NCBI GenBank assembly: GCA_964420395.1
Contig: CAYQTJ010000028.1
Span: forward strand, 1 to 27,029
Source: CAVSZB01 sp964420395
GTDB lineage: Bacteria; Krumholzibacteriota; Krumholzibacteriia; LZORAL124-64-63
Direction: 5' to 3'
DNA: 27,029 nt
Part shown: positions 7,824-14,909 of the stretch, piece by piece
Layout: each line of letters starts with the position of its first letter
Position numbering within the stretch: position 1 is the first letter of the stretch
Notes under the pieces: generated by a model
What the model was told of the DNA's origin: nothing
Database searches by the model: none
What the model saw: only the letters and a program-made list of their open reading frames with translations
Made by a program: the position numbers and the translations under genes

Positions 7824-8668
7824 CGCGGTTCCTCCAGGCGGCAGGCGTGGTCGCGCTCGCGCGCCACGGTCTCCTCGTCGCGGTAGTAGGCGAGACGCGT
7901 CATCAGCTCGTCGAAGTCCACCTCGTGGCCGTTGAACTCCGGCCCCTCCACGCAGGCGAAGCGGGTCTTGCCGCCCACCGTGACGCGGCAGGCGCCGCAC
8001 ATCCCGGTGCCGTCGACCATGATCGGGTTGAGCGACGCCTGCGTCGGGATGCCCAGCTCCTGGGTGAGCCGGCAGACGAACTTCATCATGATCACCGGGC
8101 CGATCGCGATCACCTCGTCGATCCTCTCGCCCCCCTCGACCAGCGCGCGCAGGGCGTCGGTGACCAGCCCCTTGCGGCCGTGCGAGCCGTCGTCGGTGGT
8201 GACGATCAGCAGGTCGCAGTGGGCGCCGACCTCCGACTCGAGGATCAACAGCTCCTTCGTCCGCGCGCCGAGGATGGCGATCACGCGGTTGCCCGCCGCC
8301 TTGAGCGCCTGCACCTGCGGCCAGACGACGGCGATGCCGATGCCGCCGCCGACGCAGCAGACGGTGCGGCCGCCGGCCGGGATGTCGGTGGGCCGGCCGA
8401 GCGGGCCGGCCAGGTCGAGGATCTCGTCCCCGGGGCGCAGCGCGTTCAGGAGGTGCGTCGTGTGGCCCACCTCCGCCGCCACGAGCGTGATCGTGCCGCG
8501 GGCGGGGTCGCGGTGGGCGATGGTCAACGGGATCCGCTCGCCATTGTCGGCGACCCGCAGGATGACGAACTGGCCGGCGCGGCCACGCTCGGCGATGTGC
8601 GGCGCCTCCACCTCGAACAGCATCTGCTTCGGGGCCAGCTCACGGGCGGCGACGATCTTGTTGCCCAA
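7820..8668 (-). CDS. nfnA: NfnA: small FAD/NAD-binding subunit (PyrK/sulfide dehydrogenase-like)
   Basis: 282 residues, the FAD- and NAD(H)-binding partner of NfnB in the cytoplasm. A ferredoxin-reductase fold is visible: FAD-binding beta domain (AGQFVILRV, 31-39), NAD-binding GGGIGIA (107-113) and a C-terminal [2Fe-2S] site with Cys224, Cys227 and Cys239. Asp219 stands where NfnA of Thermotoga uses an aspartate as fourth cluster ligand (MVDGTGMCGAC), which supports Nfn over PyrK. The start codon is TTG at 8668, chosen because GGAGGAG lies six bases before it and the homologous N-terminus begins there. It is first in the operon with nfnB. Confidence 0.9.
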   Translation of the reverse strand: MGNKIVAARELAPKQMLFEVEAPHIAERGRAGQFVILRVADNGERIPLTIAHRDPARGTITLVAAEVGHTTHLLNALRPGDEILDLAGPLGRPTDIPAGGRTVCCVGGGIGIAVVWPQVQALKAAGNRVIAILGARTKELLILESEVGAHCDLLIVTTDDGSHGRKGLVTDALRALVEGGERIDEVIAIGPVIMMKFVCRLTQELGIPTQASLNPIMVDGTGMCGACRVTVGGKTRFACVEGPEFNGHEVDFDELMTRLAYYRDEETVARERDHACRLEEPR

Positions 8669-8777
8669 GGCGTTCTCCTCCGGCGGTGGCCGGGCCGGCG
8701 GCGCCGCGCGCCCACGGCCGGCGACGGGAATAACGCAACGGAATCGCGGGAGTTTAAGGCGAAAGTCCCTCCCTGAC

Positions 8778-8801
8778 CAGCCCCGCTTCGGCGCCGGGCT
8801 G
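8778..8801 (+). terminator. Hairpin with TTCG loop and short T run
   Basis: CAGCCC-CGC, loop TTCG, GCG, two-base bulge CC, GGGCTG. On the plus strand it is followed within two bases by TTTT (8804-8807). No plus-strand gene ends just before it. It is either a terminator or attenuator of an unseen short transcript, or the first arm of the structured region that follows. Confidence 0.3.
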
Positions 8802-8837
8802 CGGTTTTCCGGCTCGACGGGGGGGACCGGGAAGAGT

Positions 8838-8968
8838 AAGGGCCGACCGGCGGTGGATGCGATCGGGACGAACCGGGGGGACTTCGGTCGTCAGATCGCC
8901 GGCGCGGGCGCGTCGTTCCAGCCTGGTGGTCGGCCCTTGGAATCCGGAATCTGCCCGCTCGCGGGCAG
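8838..8968 (+). ncRNA. Candidate structured RNA or leader element, unassigned
   Basis: AAGGGCCGACC at 8838-8848 and GGTCGGCCCTT at 8928-8938 form a perfect 11-bp stem. Nested inside, GCGATC (8859-8864) pairs with GATCGC (8894-8899), and GACGA (8867-8871) and CCG (8873-8875) pair with CGG (8885-8887) and TCGTC (8888-8892), leaving a 9-base loop. Just downstream, CTGCCCG-CTCG-CGGGCAG (8951-8968) is a 7-bp hairpin. I tested it by eye against 6S, SRP, RNase P, tmRNA, cobalamin, TPP and fluoride motifs and recognised none. The strand is uncertain because every stem also folds on the minus strand. Confidence 0.25.
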
Positions 8969-9017
8969 CTGGAGGCCTGCGAAGCAACCGCCATGCCGGA
9001 CCGGACGCCGCGCGGCG

Positions 9018-9059
9018 CGACCCGCCGCGGCGGGGCCGTCTTGACCCCGCCGCGGGTCG
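9018..9059. promoter_or_regulatory. Long GC-rich inverted repeat overlapping the folE promoter
   Basis: The left arm 9018-9035 and right arm 9045-9059 pair over 15 bases with one three-base bulge in the left arm; the loop is nine bases (9036-9044). The loop and right arm contain the -35 hexamer of the folE promoter, so the repeat could be an operator or a DNA/RNA structure that limits transcription. Confidence 0.35.
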
Positions 9060-9069
9060 TGCCTATGGT
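9041..9069 (+). promoter_or_regulatory. Candidate sigma-70 promoter of folE
   Basis: TTGACC (9041-9046), 17-base spacer, TATGGT (9064-9069). Transcription would begin near 9076, about 54 bases before the folE ATG. Confidence 0.5.
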
Positions 9070-9129
9070 GAGCGCCGCCGGCCGCCGCGCGGCAGCGGCG
9101 CCGCCTGGCGCGAAGGGACGTGGGCAGGC

Positions 9130-9684
9130 ATGGAAGAGCTGATCCGGAAGCTGCTGGTGGAGATCGGCGAGGACCCCGGCCGGGAGGGGCTGCTGCAGAC
9201 CCCCGCCCGCGTGTCGCGGGCCTGGCGGGAACTGACGGCCGGCTACCACCTCGACGCGGACGCGCTGGTGCAGAAGGCGCTGTTCACCTCCAGCGGCAAG
9301 GAGATGGTCCTCGTCAACGACATCGACTTCTACAGCATGTGCGAGCACCACCTGCTGCCCTTCTTCGGCAAGGCCCACGTGGCCTACATCCCCAACGGGA
9401 AGATCGTCGGGCTATCGAAGATCGCGCGGGTGGTGGAGGCGTTCGCGCGCCGCCTGCAGGTGCAGGAGCGGATGACCGCGCAGATCGCCGAGTGCCTGCA
9501 CCGGAATCTGCAGGCGGACGGCGTGGGGGTCATCCTGCACGCCCAGCACCTGTGCATGATGATGCGCGGTGTCCAGAAGCAGAACAGCTTCGCGGTCACG
9601 AGCGAGATGCTTGGCGAGTTCCGCGACAACGCCAAGACGCGCGCCGAATTCCTCACGCTCATCGGCGAGAAGACCTGGAACTAG
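9130..9684 (+). CDS. folE: GTP cyclohydrolase I
   Basis: Converts GTP to 7,8-dihydroneopterin triphosphate, the first step towards tetrahydrofolate. 184 residues, full length for a short bacterial FolE. Zinc ligands Cys71, His74 and Cys142 are present in MCEHHLLPF and HAQHLCMMMRG, matching E. coli Cys110, His113 and Cys181. The substrate-binding stretch GLSKIARVVEAFARRLQVQER is intact apart from normal variation. The ATG at 9130 is chosen by family length; its ribosome site is weak (GGGCAGG). The gene converges on trxB with only 13 bases between stops, leaving no room for a separate terminator. Confidence 0.97.
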   Translation: MEELIRKLLVEIGEDPGREGLLQTPARVSRAWRELTAGYHLDADALVQKALFTSSGKEMVLVNDIDFYSMCEHHLLPFFGKAHVAYIPNGKIVGLSKIARVVEAFARRLQVQERMTAQIAECLHRNLQADGVGVILHAQHLCMMMRGVQKQNSFAVTSEMLGEFRDNAKTRAEFLTLIGEKTWN

Positions 9685-9697
9685 GCGCGGCGGGCGG

Positions 9698-10633
9698 CTA
9701 CTGCTCCGCCAGCCAGCGCTCGCACTCCAGCGCCGCCATGCAGCCGCTGCCGGCCGCGGTCACCGCCTGGCGCCAGACGTGGTCCTGCACGTCGCCGCAG
9801 GCGAACACCCCCGCCACGCTGGTGGCGGTCCGGTCCGGCCGGGTCACGACGTACCCGTTCGCATCCAGCTCCAGCTGCCCGTCCAGGAAACCGGTGTTGG
9901 GGGTGTGGCCGATGGCGACGAAGCAGCCGGTCACCGCCAGGTCACGGGTGCTGCCGTCGCGGGTGTCCTCGAGGCGCAGCCCCGCGAGCAGGCCGGCCGC
10001 GTCGGGGAGCAGCCGGGCCACCTTGGCGTGCCAGGCGAGCTCGATCTTCGGGTGCTTGAGGGCCCGTTCCTGCATGATGCGGGAGGCGCGCAGTTCGCCC
10101 CGCCGGTGGATCAGGGTCACCTTGGCGGCGAAATTGGTGAGGAAGAGCGCCTCCTCCAGCGCCGTGTCGCCCCCGCCCACCACCGCGATCTCCTGGCCGC
10201 GGAAGAAGAAGCCGTCGCAGGTGGCGCAGGCCGACAGCCCTTTGCCCTGGAAGGCCGGCTCCTCCGGCAGGCCGAGCCAGCGGGCCGTGGAGCCGGTGGC
10301 GAGAATGAGCGCCGGCGCCGTGTAGGACGCCTCGTCGGTCCAGACCGTGAACGGCCGGCGCGAAAGGTCGACCCGGCGCGCGGTCTGGCCGACGATCGCG
10401 CTGCCGAAGCGGGCCGCCTGCGCGCGGAACTTCGCCATCAGTTCGGGTCCCTGGATCCCCTCGGGAAAGCCGGGGAAGTTCTCCACTTCGCTCGTGATCG
10501 TGAGCTGCCCGCCCGGCTGGATCCCCTCGAGCACCAGGTTGGGGACGTTGGCGCGGCTCAGGTAGATGGCCGCGGTGAAGCCGGCGGGGCCGGAACCGAC
10601 GATGAGGGTCTGGGGGGCCTGCGCGCTGGTCAT
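9698..10633 (-). CDS. trxB: Thioredoxin reductase (NADPH)
   Basis: FAD enzyme that reduces thioredoxin with NADPH. 311 residues, usual size. FAD motif GSGPAGFTAA lies near 13-22, the redox-active disulfide is Cys136-Ala-Thr-Cys139, the NADPH motif GGGDTALEEALFL follows, and the C-terminal FAD motif GVFACGDVQD is present. In the NADPH site, VVGGGDTA and the following HRR (IHRRGELRAS) are the NADPH-type signature. The ATG at 10633 has GGAGG four bases upstream. A likely promoter lies at 10685-10713. Confidence 0.96.
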   Translation of the reverse strand: MTSAQAPQTLIVGSGPAGFTAAIYLSRANVPNLVLEGIQPGGQLTITSEVENFPGFPEGIQGPELMAKFRAQAARFGSAIVGQTARRVDLSRRPFTVWTDEASYTAPALILATGSTARWLGLPEEPAFQGKGLSACATCDGFFFRGQEIAVVGGGDTALEEALFLTNFAAKVTLIHRRGELRASRIMQERALKHPKIELAWHAKVARLLPDAAGLLAGLRLEDTRDGSTRDLAVTGCFVAIGHTPNTGFLDGQLELDANGYVVTRPDRTATSVAGVFACGDVQDHVWRQAVTAAGSGCMAALECERWLAEQ

Positions 10634-10684
10634 GGAGCCTCCAGGATTGCCGTCGAAAACATCAAATCAGGGCGGGAGGCCGGA

Positions 10685-10713
10685 ATTCTAGCGTCATCCC
10701 GGTTCCCGCGCAA
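10685..10713 (-). promoter_or_regulatory. Candidate sigma-70 promoter of trxB
   Basis: Read on the minus strand: TTGCGC (10713-10708), 17-base spacer, TAGAAT (10690-10685). The -10 matches consensus at five of six positions and the -35 at three. The 5' leader would be about 45 bases. Confidence 0.42.
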
Positions 10714-10769
10714 CCGCCCCGATGGGGCGCGCCCGGCCCCGCCGTGCCTCGCGACGGCGATTCCGGGAC

Positions 10770-10798
10770 TTGACGGGGCCGCTCCGCAGTGCTATTAA
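10770..10798 (+). promoter_or_regulatory. Sigma-70 promoter of rplU-rpmA
   Basis: TTGACG (10770-10775), 17-base spacer, TATTAA (10793-10798) in one of the few AT-rich spots of the region. The start would lie near 10805, giving a leader of about 88 bases. That leader contains GC-rich palindromes (for example CCGCCCCGGGGGCGG and GCGCCCGGGGCGC) that could fold and might take part in ribosomal-protein control; I do not recognise a known L21 leader. Confidence 0.65.
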
Positions 10799-10892
10799 TT
10801 ACCGGTTCCGGCCGCCCCGGGGGCGGTCGTTGTTGTGTCTTCCCAGCCCGGCCGGCGCCCGGGGCGCTTGGCTGCGACGGCGGAGAATGCCC

Positions 10893-11207
10893 ATGTACGC
10901 GGTGGTCAAGATCAAGAGCCAGCAGTTCCGGGTCGAGCCGAATCTGCGCCTGGAGGTTCCGCTCCTGGAGGCCGAGGTCGGCGCGCAGGTCACGTTCGAC
11001 GAAGTGCTGCTGTTCTGCGACGGCGAGCAGGTCCAGGTCGGCTCGCCCGCCGTGTCGGGCTGCACCGTGGCCGCCGAGGTGCTGCGGCACGGGCGCGACG
11101 AGAAGGTCATCGTTTTCAAGAAGAAGCGGCGGAAGAACTACCGGCGGACCCGCGGGCACCGGCAGCATTTCACCGAGATCCGGGTCACGGGCATCGTGAC
11201 GGCCTGA
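10893..11207 (+). CDS. rplU: 50S ribosomal protein L21
   Basis: 104-residue structural protein of the large ribosomal subunit. MYAVVKIKSQQFRVEPN at the start and VIVFKKKRRKNYRRTRGHRQ in the C-terminal half are hallmark L21 segments. ATG 10893 is chosen over ATG 10887 because GGAG sits seven bases before it and MYAVVK is the conserved start. It forms the usual pair with rpmA, 43 bases downstream. Confidence 0.97.
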   Translation: MYAVVKIKSQQFRVEPNLRLEVPLLEAEVGAQVTFDEVLLFCDGEQVQVGSPAVSGCTVAAEVLRHGRDEKVIVFKKKRRKNYRRTRGHRQHFTEIRVTGIVTA

Positions 11208-11250
11208 CGGGCGCGGCCGGCCAGGCCCCCCGGGCGAGGAGCATGAGGAC

Positions 11251-11505
11251 ATGGCGCACAAAAAAGGCGTAGGCAGCTCGCGTAACGGCCGCGACAGCAA
11301 TTCACAGCGGCTCGGCGTGAAGCGCTTCGGCGGGCAGAGCGTTCTGGCCGGGACGATCCTGGTCCGCCAGCACGGCACCCGCGTGCATCCGGGCCGGAAC
11401 GTCGGGCTCGGCAGGGACTTCACCCTCTTCGCCCTGTCCGACGGCGTGGTCCTCTACGAGACCTTCGGCAAGGGGCGCAAGCGCGTCAGCATTACGCCCG
11501 CGTAG
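11251..11505 (+). CDS. rpmA: 50S ribosomal protein L27
   Basis: 84-residue ribosomal protein near the peptidyl transferase centre. It begins MAHKKGVGSSRNGRDSNSQR, the uncleaved form seen in Gram-negatives; there is no cleavable N-terminal extension of the Firmicutes kind. GTILVRQHGTRVHPGRNVG is intact. GAGGAG lies nine bases before the ATG. A strong palindrome follows 26 bases after the stop. Confidence 0.97.
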   Translation: MAHKKGVGSSRNGRDSNSQRLGVKRFGGQSVLAGTILVRQHGTRVHPGRNVGLGRDFTLFALSDGVVLYETFGKGRKRVSITPA

Positions 11506-11531
11506 CGGGGTGCGCAGCGACGGTCATTCGT

Positions 11532-11559
11532 GAACCCATCCCCCGCGGGGGATGGGTTC
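11532..11559. terminator. 28-base perfect palindrome after rpmA, likely terminator
   Basis: GAACCCATCCCCC-GC-GGGGGATGGGTTC is an exact inverted repeat that lies in the gap before kdsB. It would fold into a very stable hairpin. The downstream tract is only CTTT, so it is a weak intrinsic terminator by sequence, but the position at the end of the ribosomal-protein operon fits. Confidence 0.55.
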
Positions 11560-11616
11560 CGCTTTGAGGGCGGTCGACGGGCGGCCGCGGCGGGGGCGCG
11601 ACAGGGGAGGCTGGCG

Positions 11617-12390
11617 GTGGCAGGGGCACTGGTGGTGATCCCGGCCCGTTACGGGTCGAGCCGGTTTCCGGGCAAGGCGCTGGCCGATCTGCACGGGCGG
11701 CCGCTCGTGGTGCGGGTGGCCGAGCGGGCAGCGGCGATGCGGGAGGCGGAGGCGGTCGTGGTCGCCACGGACGATCCCCGCATCCGCGACGCGGTCACGG
11801 CGGCCGGATTCGCGGCGGAGCTGACGGCGGAGCACGCCACCGGAACCGACCGCGTCGGCGAGGTCGCGGCGCGCCGGGCGGCGGAGTTCGTGGTGAACCT
11901 GCAGGGGGACGAGCCGCTGCTCGACCCGGCGGAAGCCGATCGCCTCGTGGCGCTGCTGCGCGCCGATCCGGCGGCGGGGCTCGCCACGCTGGCGCACCCG
12001 CTCGCCGACGCCGACGAATGGCGCGATCCCAACGTGGTCAAGGTTCTGCTGGATCGCCGGGGGAGGGCCCTGTATTTTTCCCGCGCGCCCCTGCCTGGGG
12101 CGTTTCCGGGGCGCGCGGCGCACGGCGAACGGCTCGCGCTGCGGCACGTCGGGATCTACGCCTGGCGGCGCGCGGCGCTGCTCGAATTCGTTGCCTGGCC
12201 CGCCACGGCGCTCGAGGCGGCCGAGGGGCTGGAACAGCTGCGCGCGCTCGAGCACGGACTGCCGATCGTGGTGGCGCGCACGGAATCGCGGCCGGTCGGC
12301 GTGGACACGCCGGAGGACCTGGAGCGCGTGCGTCGGCTCTGGACCGCCCGGGCGGCGGAGCGGCGGGCGCCCGGAGGTGGCGATGACTAA
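11617..12390 (+). CDS. kdsB: 3-deoxy-manno-octulosonate cytidylyltransferase (CMP-Kdo synthetase)
   Basis: Activates Kdo with CTP to give CMP-Kdo, the donor for the inner core of LPS. 257 residues. The nucleotide-binding start VVIPARYGSSRFPGKAL and LQGDEPL are both present, and RPVGVDTPEDLERV closes the protein as in the family. I start at GTG 11617 because GGGGAGG lies six bases before it and the protein then matches family length; the frame is open from 11530, but that part overlaps the terminator-like palindrome. It overlaps pyrG by eight bases. PyrG makes the CTP that KdsB uses. Confidence 0.95.
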   Translation: MAGALVVIPARYGSSRFPGKALADLHGRPLVVRVAERAAAMREAEAVVVATDDPRIRDAVTAAGFAAELTAEHATGTDRVGEVAARRAAEFVVNLQGDEPLLDPAEADRLVALLRADPAAGLATLAHPLADADEWRDPNVVKVLLDRRGRALYFSRAPLPGAFPGRAAHGERLALRHVGIYAWRRAALLEFVAWPATALEAAEGLEQLRALEHGLPIVVARTESRPVGVDTPEDLERVRRLWTARAAERRAPGGGDD

Positions 12391-14023
12391 GTTCGTGTTC
12401 GTGACCGGCGGCGTCGTGTCGGCACTCGGCAAGGGGATCGCCAGCGCCTCGCTCGGTCGGTTGCTCAAGTCGCGCGGCCTGCGGGTCGTCCTGCAGAAGT
12501 TCGATCCCTACCTGAACGTCGATCCCGGCACGATGAGCCCCTACCAGCACGGCGAGGTGTACGTCACCGACGACGGCGCCGAAGCCGACCTCGACCTGGG
12601 GCACTACGAGCGGTTCACCGACACGAACGTGGCGCGGATCAACAACCTCACGAGCGGCCAGGTCTACGACACGATCATCACGCGCGAGCGCAAGGGGGAG
12701 TTCCTCGGGCGCACGGTGCAGGTCATCCCGCACGTCACCGACGAGATCAAGCGCCGGATCCTGCTGCCGGCCGAGCGCGGCGACGTGGACGTGGTCATCA
12801 CGGAGATCGGCGGCACGGTGGGCGACATCGAATCGCTGCCGTTCCTCGAGGCGATCCGGCAGTTCCGCCTCGAGCGGCCCATGGAGGACACCGCTTCGAT
12901 CCACCTCACCCTGGTGCCCTACATCGAGGCGGCCGGCGAAATCAAGACGAAGCCGACGCAGCACTCCGTGCGCGAGCTGCGCAGCATCGGCATCCAGCCC
13001 GACTTCCTGATCTGCCGCGCCCGCGATCCGCTCACCGACGAGGCGCGCCGCAAGATCGCCCTGTTCTGCAACCTGCCGCCGCAGCACGTCATGGACGGGC
13101 CGGACGCGAAGTCGATCTACGAGGTGCCGCTCAATTTCCATCGCCAGGACTTCGACGCGCTGCTCTGCCGGCGCCTCGGGCTCGATCCCCCGCCGGCCGA
13201 CCTGTCCGAGTGGGAGCGCATGCTCAAGGTGCTGCTCAATCCGCCCGACAGCGTGCGGATCGCGATCGTCGGCAAGTACGTCGAGCTGCACGACGCCTAC
13301 AAGAGCGTCATCGAGGCGTTCATCCACGCCGGCATTCCCAACCACGTGCACGTGGAGCAGGTCTGGGTCGACGCCACGAGCCTCGAGGGGGCCGAGGTCG
13401 GGGAGCAGCGGCTGGCCGGGGTGTTCGACGGCTGCCACGGCATCCTGGTGCCGGGCGGCTTCGGCGATCGCGGCATCATGGGAAAGGTGGCGGCGATCCG
13501 CTTCGCGCGCGAGCGGCGGCTGCCGTTCTTCGGCATCTGCCTCGGCCTGCAGTGCGCCATGATCGAGTTCGGTCGCGACGTGGTCGGCCTCGCGATGGCC
13601 AACAGCAGCGAATTCGATCCGCTCACGCCGCACCCGGTGATCGACCTGATGCGCGAACAGCGCGCGGTCGACCGGCTCGGCGGCACGATGCGCCTCGGCG
13701 CCTATCCCTGCCGCATCGAGCCGGAAACGCTGGCCGCGCGCTGCTACGGCGCGGCCGAGATCAGCGAGCGCCACCGGCACCGCTACGAGGTGAACAACAG
13801 CTACCGGGAGGCGTTCGCCCGGGCCGGCTTCCGCTTCTCGGGCACCTCGCCCGACGGCCAGCTCGTGGAGATCCTGGAGCTGCCCGCGCACCCCTTCTTC
13901 ATCGCCGTCCAGTTCCACCCGGAGCTGCAGTCGCGGCCCAATCGGCCGCACCCACTGTTCCGCGAGTTCGTGGGGGCCGCCGTCGTCCACCAGAACCAGG
14001 CGCGGACCGCGGCCGCGCGCTGA
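12383..14023 (+). CDS. pyrG: CTP synthase
   Basis: Converts UTP to CTP using glutamine. 546 residues. The synthase domain carries VTGGVVSALGKGI at the start and KFDPYLNVDPGTMSPYQHGE; the glutamine amidotransferase domain carries the nucleophile in FFGICLGLQCA and the His-Glu pair in VQFHPEL. Start ATG 12383 has GGAGG five bases upstream, inside the end of kdsB. Placement between kdsB and kdsA, seen in several LPS-making bacteria, links CTP supply to CMP-Kdo synthesis. Confidence 0.98.
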   Translation: MTKFVFVTGGVVSALGKGIASASLGRLLKSRGLRVVLQKFDPYLNVDPGTMSPYQHGEVYVTDDGAEADLDLGHYERFTDTNVARINNLTSGQVYDTIITRERKGEFLGRTVQVIPHVTDEIKRRILLPAERGDVDVVITEIGGTVGDIESLPFLEAIRQFRLERPMEDTASIHLTLVPYIEAAGEIKTKPTQHSVRELRSIGIQPDFLICRARDPLTDEARRKIALFCNLPPQHVMDGPDAKSIYEVPLNFHRQDFDALLCRRLGLDPPPADLSEWERMLKVLLNPPDSVRIAIVGKYVELHDAYKSVIEAFIHAGIPNHVHVEQVWVDATSLEGAEVGEQRLAGVFDGCHGILVPGGFGDRGIMGKVAAIRFARERRLPFFGICLGLQCAMIEFGRDVVGLAMANSSEFDPLTPHPVIDLMREQRAVDRLGGTMRLGAYPCRIEPETLAARCYGAAEISERHRHRYEVNNSYREAFARAGFRFSGTSPDGQLVEILELPAHPFFIAVQFHPELQSRPNRPHPLFREFVGAAVVHQNQARTAAAR

Positions 14024-14042
14024 GGCGCGGCGGGAGGCCGGC

Positions 14043-14909
14043 ATGGCGACGAGCGAAGACAGGGCGGACGCCGACGGCGGGGCAGCGGCGGTGACGCTGC
14101 GCGGCCGGCGGATCGGCACCGGCGAGCCGCTGTTCGTGATCGCCGGCCCGTGCGTGCTCGAGGAGCCCGACGCGATGCTGCGGCTGGCCGGCGAGCTCGC
14201 CGCGGTCTGCGCGCGGCTCGGACTCGGCTACTGTTTCAAGGCGAGCTACCTGAAGGACAACCGCACCAGCGGGGCCTCCCCCCGCGGCCCCGGGCCGGAG
14301 GAGGGGCTGCGGCTGCTCGCCCGCATCCGCGATGCCCACGGCGTGCCGCTGCTGACCGACGTGCACCATCCCGACGAGGCGGCGGCCGCCGCGGAGGTCG
14401 TGGACATCCTGCAGATCCCCGCCTTCCTCTGCCGCCAGACCTCGCTGCTCGAAGCGGCCGGGCGGACCGGCCGGCTGGTGAACGTCAAGAAGGGGCAGTT
14501 CCTCGCCCCGGCCGATCTCGGCCACGCGGCGGCCAAGGTGCGGGGGGCCGGTTCTCCCGGAGTGCTCGCCACCGAGCGCGGTTCCTTCTTCGGCTACCGG
14601 GACCTCGTGGTGGACTTCCGCGCGATGCCGCTGTTGCACCGGCTCGGCCTGCCGGTCGTGATGGACGCCACGCACGCGGTGCAGTCGCCCGGCAGCACCG
14701 GCAGCGTCACCGGCGGCGCGCCGGAGATGATTCCGCTCTACGTGCGCTGCGGCATGGCGGCCGGCGCCGACGCCCTGTTCCTCGAGGTGCATCCCGATCC
14801 GCCGCGCGCCCTCAGCGACGCCGCCAGCCAACTGCCGCTGCCGGCGTTCGCCGGCCTCATCGACCAGGCGCGGCGCTTCCGCGACCTCTACCGGGAGTGC
14901 GCCACGTGA
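14043..14909 (+). CDS. kdsA: Kdo-8-phosphate synthase, metal-dependent class
   Basis: Condenses arabinose 5-phosphate with phosphoenolpyruvate to Kdo 8-phosphate. 288 residues. FVIAGPC places Cys37 where E. coli KdsA has Asn; with His211 (MDATHAVQ), Glu248 (LFLEVHP) and Asp259 (ALSDAA) this rebuilds the four metal ligands of the Aquifex-type enzyme, so a divalent metal is probably needed. FKASYLKDNRTS and GSFFGYRDLVVDFR are conserved substrate-binding text. GGGAGG lies five bases before the ATG. The stop overlaps the GTG start of kdsC. Confidence 0.97.
   Translation: MATSEDRADADGGAAAVTLRGRRIGTGEPLFVIAGPCVLEEPDAMLRLAGELAAVCARLGLGYCFKASYLKDNRTSGASPRGPGPEEGLRLLARIRDAHGVPLLTDVHHPDEAAAAAEVVDILQIPAFLCRQTSLLEAAGRTGRLVNVKKGQFLAPADLGHAAAKVRGAGSPGVLATERGSFFGYRDLVVDFRAMPLLHRLGLPVVMDATHAVQSPGSTGSVTGGAPEMIPLYVRCGMAAGADALFLEVHPDPPRALSDAASQLPLPAFAGLIDQARRFRDLYRECAT

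Larger units (their letters stand above)
8669..9129. other. Gene-free 461-base region between divergent nfnA and folE, rich in inverted repeats
   Basis: No reading frame here resembles a protein. The stretch contains a compact hairpin at 8778-8801, a nested set of inverted repeats at 8838-8968, a large hairpin at 9018-9059 and a sigma-70-like promoter for folE at 9041-9069. It must also hold the promoter for nfnAB on the minus strand, but I see no convincing hexamers for that. Confidence 0.7.

Noticed and set aside
8758..8775. GAAAGTCC near the nfnA-folE spacer start, recalling the RNase P core
   Set aside because: Only eight bases agree; none of the other conserved RNase P segments is present.
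8938..8968. GGAATCCGGAATC with a following GC hairpin, recalling a cobalamin riboswitch
   Set aside because: The obligatory B12 box and GCAACTG-like ending are absent, and folE is not a usual target.
11530..11616. N-terminal extension of kdsB from the first ATG in frame
   Set aside because: It lies over the perfect palindrome after rpmA, encodes Ala/Gly/Arg filler, and GTG 11617 has a strong ribosome site.
12038..14119. 693-residue minus-strand frame opposite pyrG
   Set aside because: Composition is His/Arg/Ala-rich without any motif; pyrG on the other strand is full length and motif-complete.
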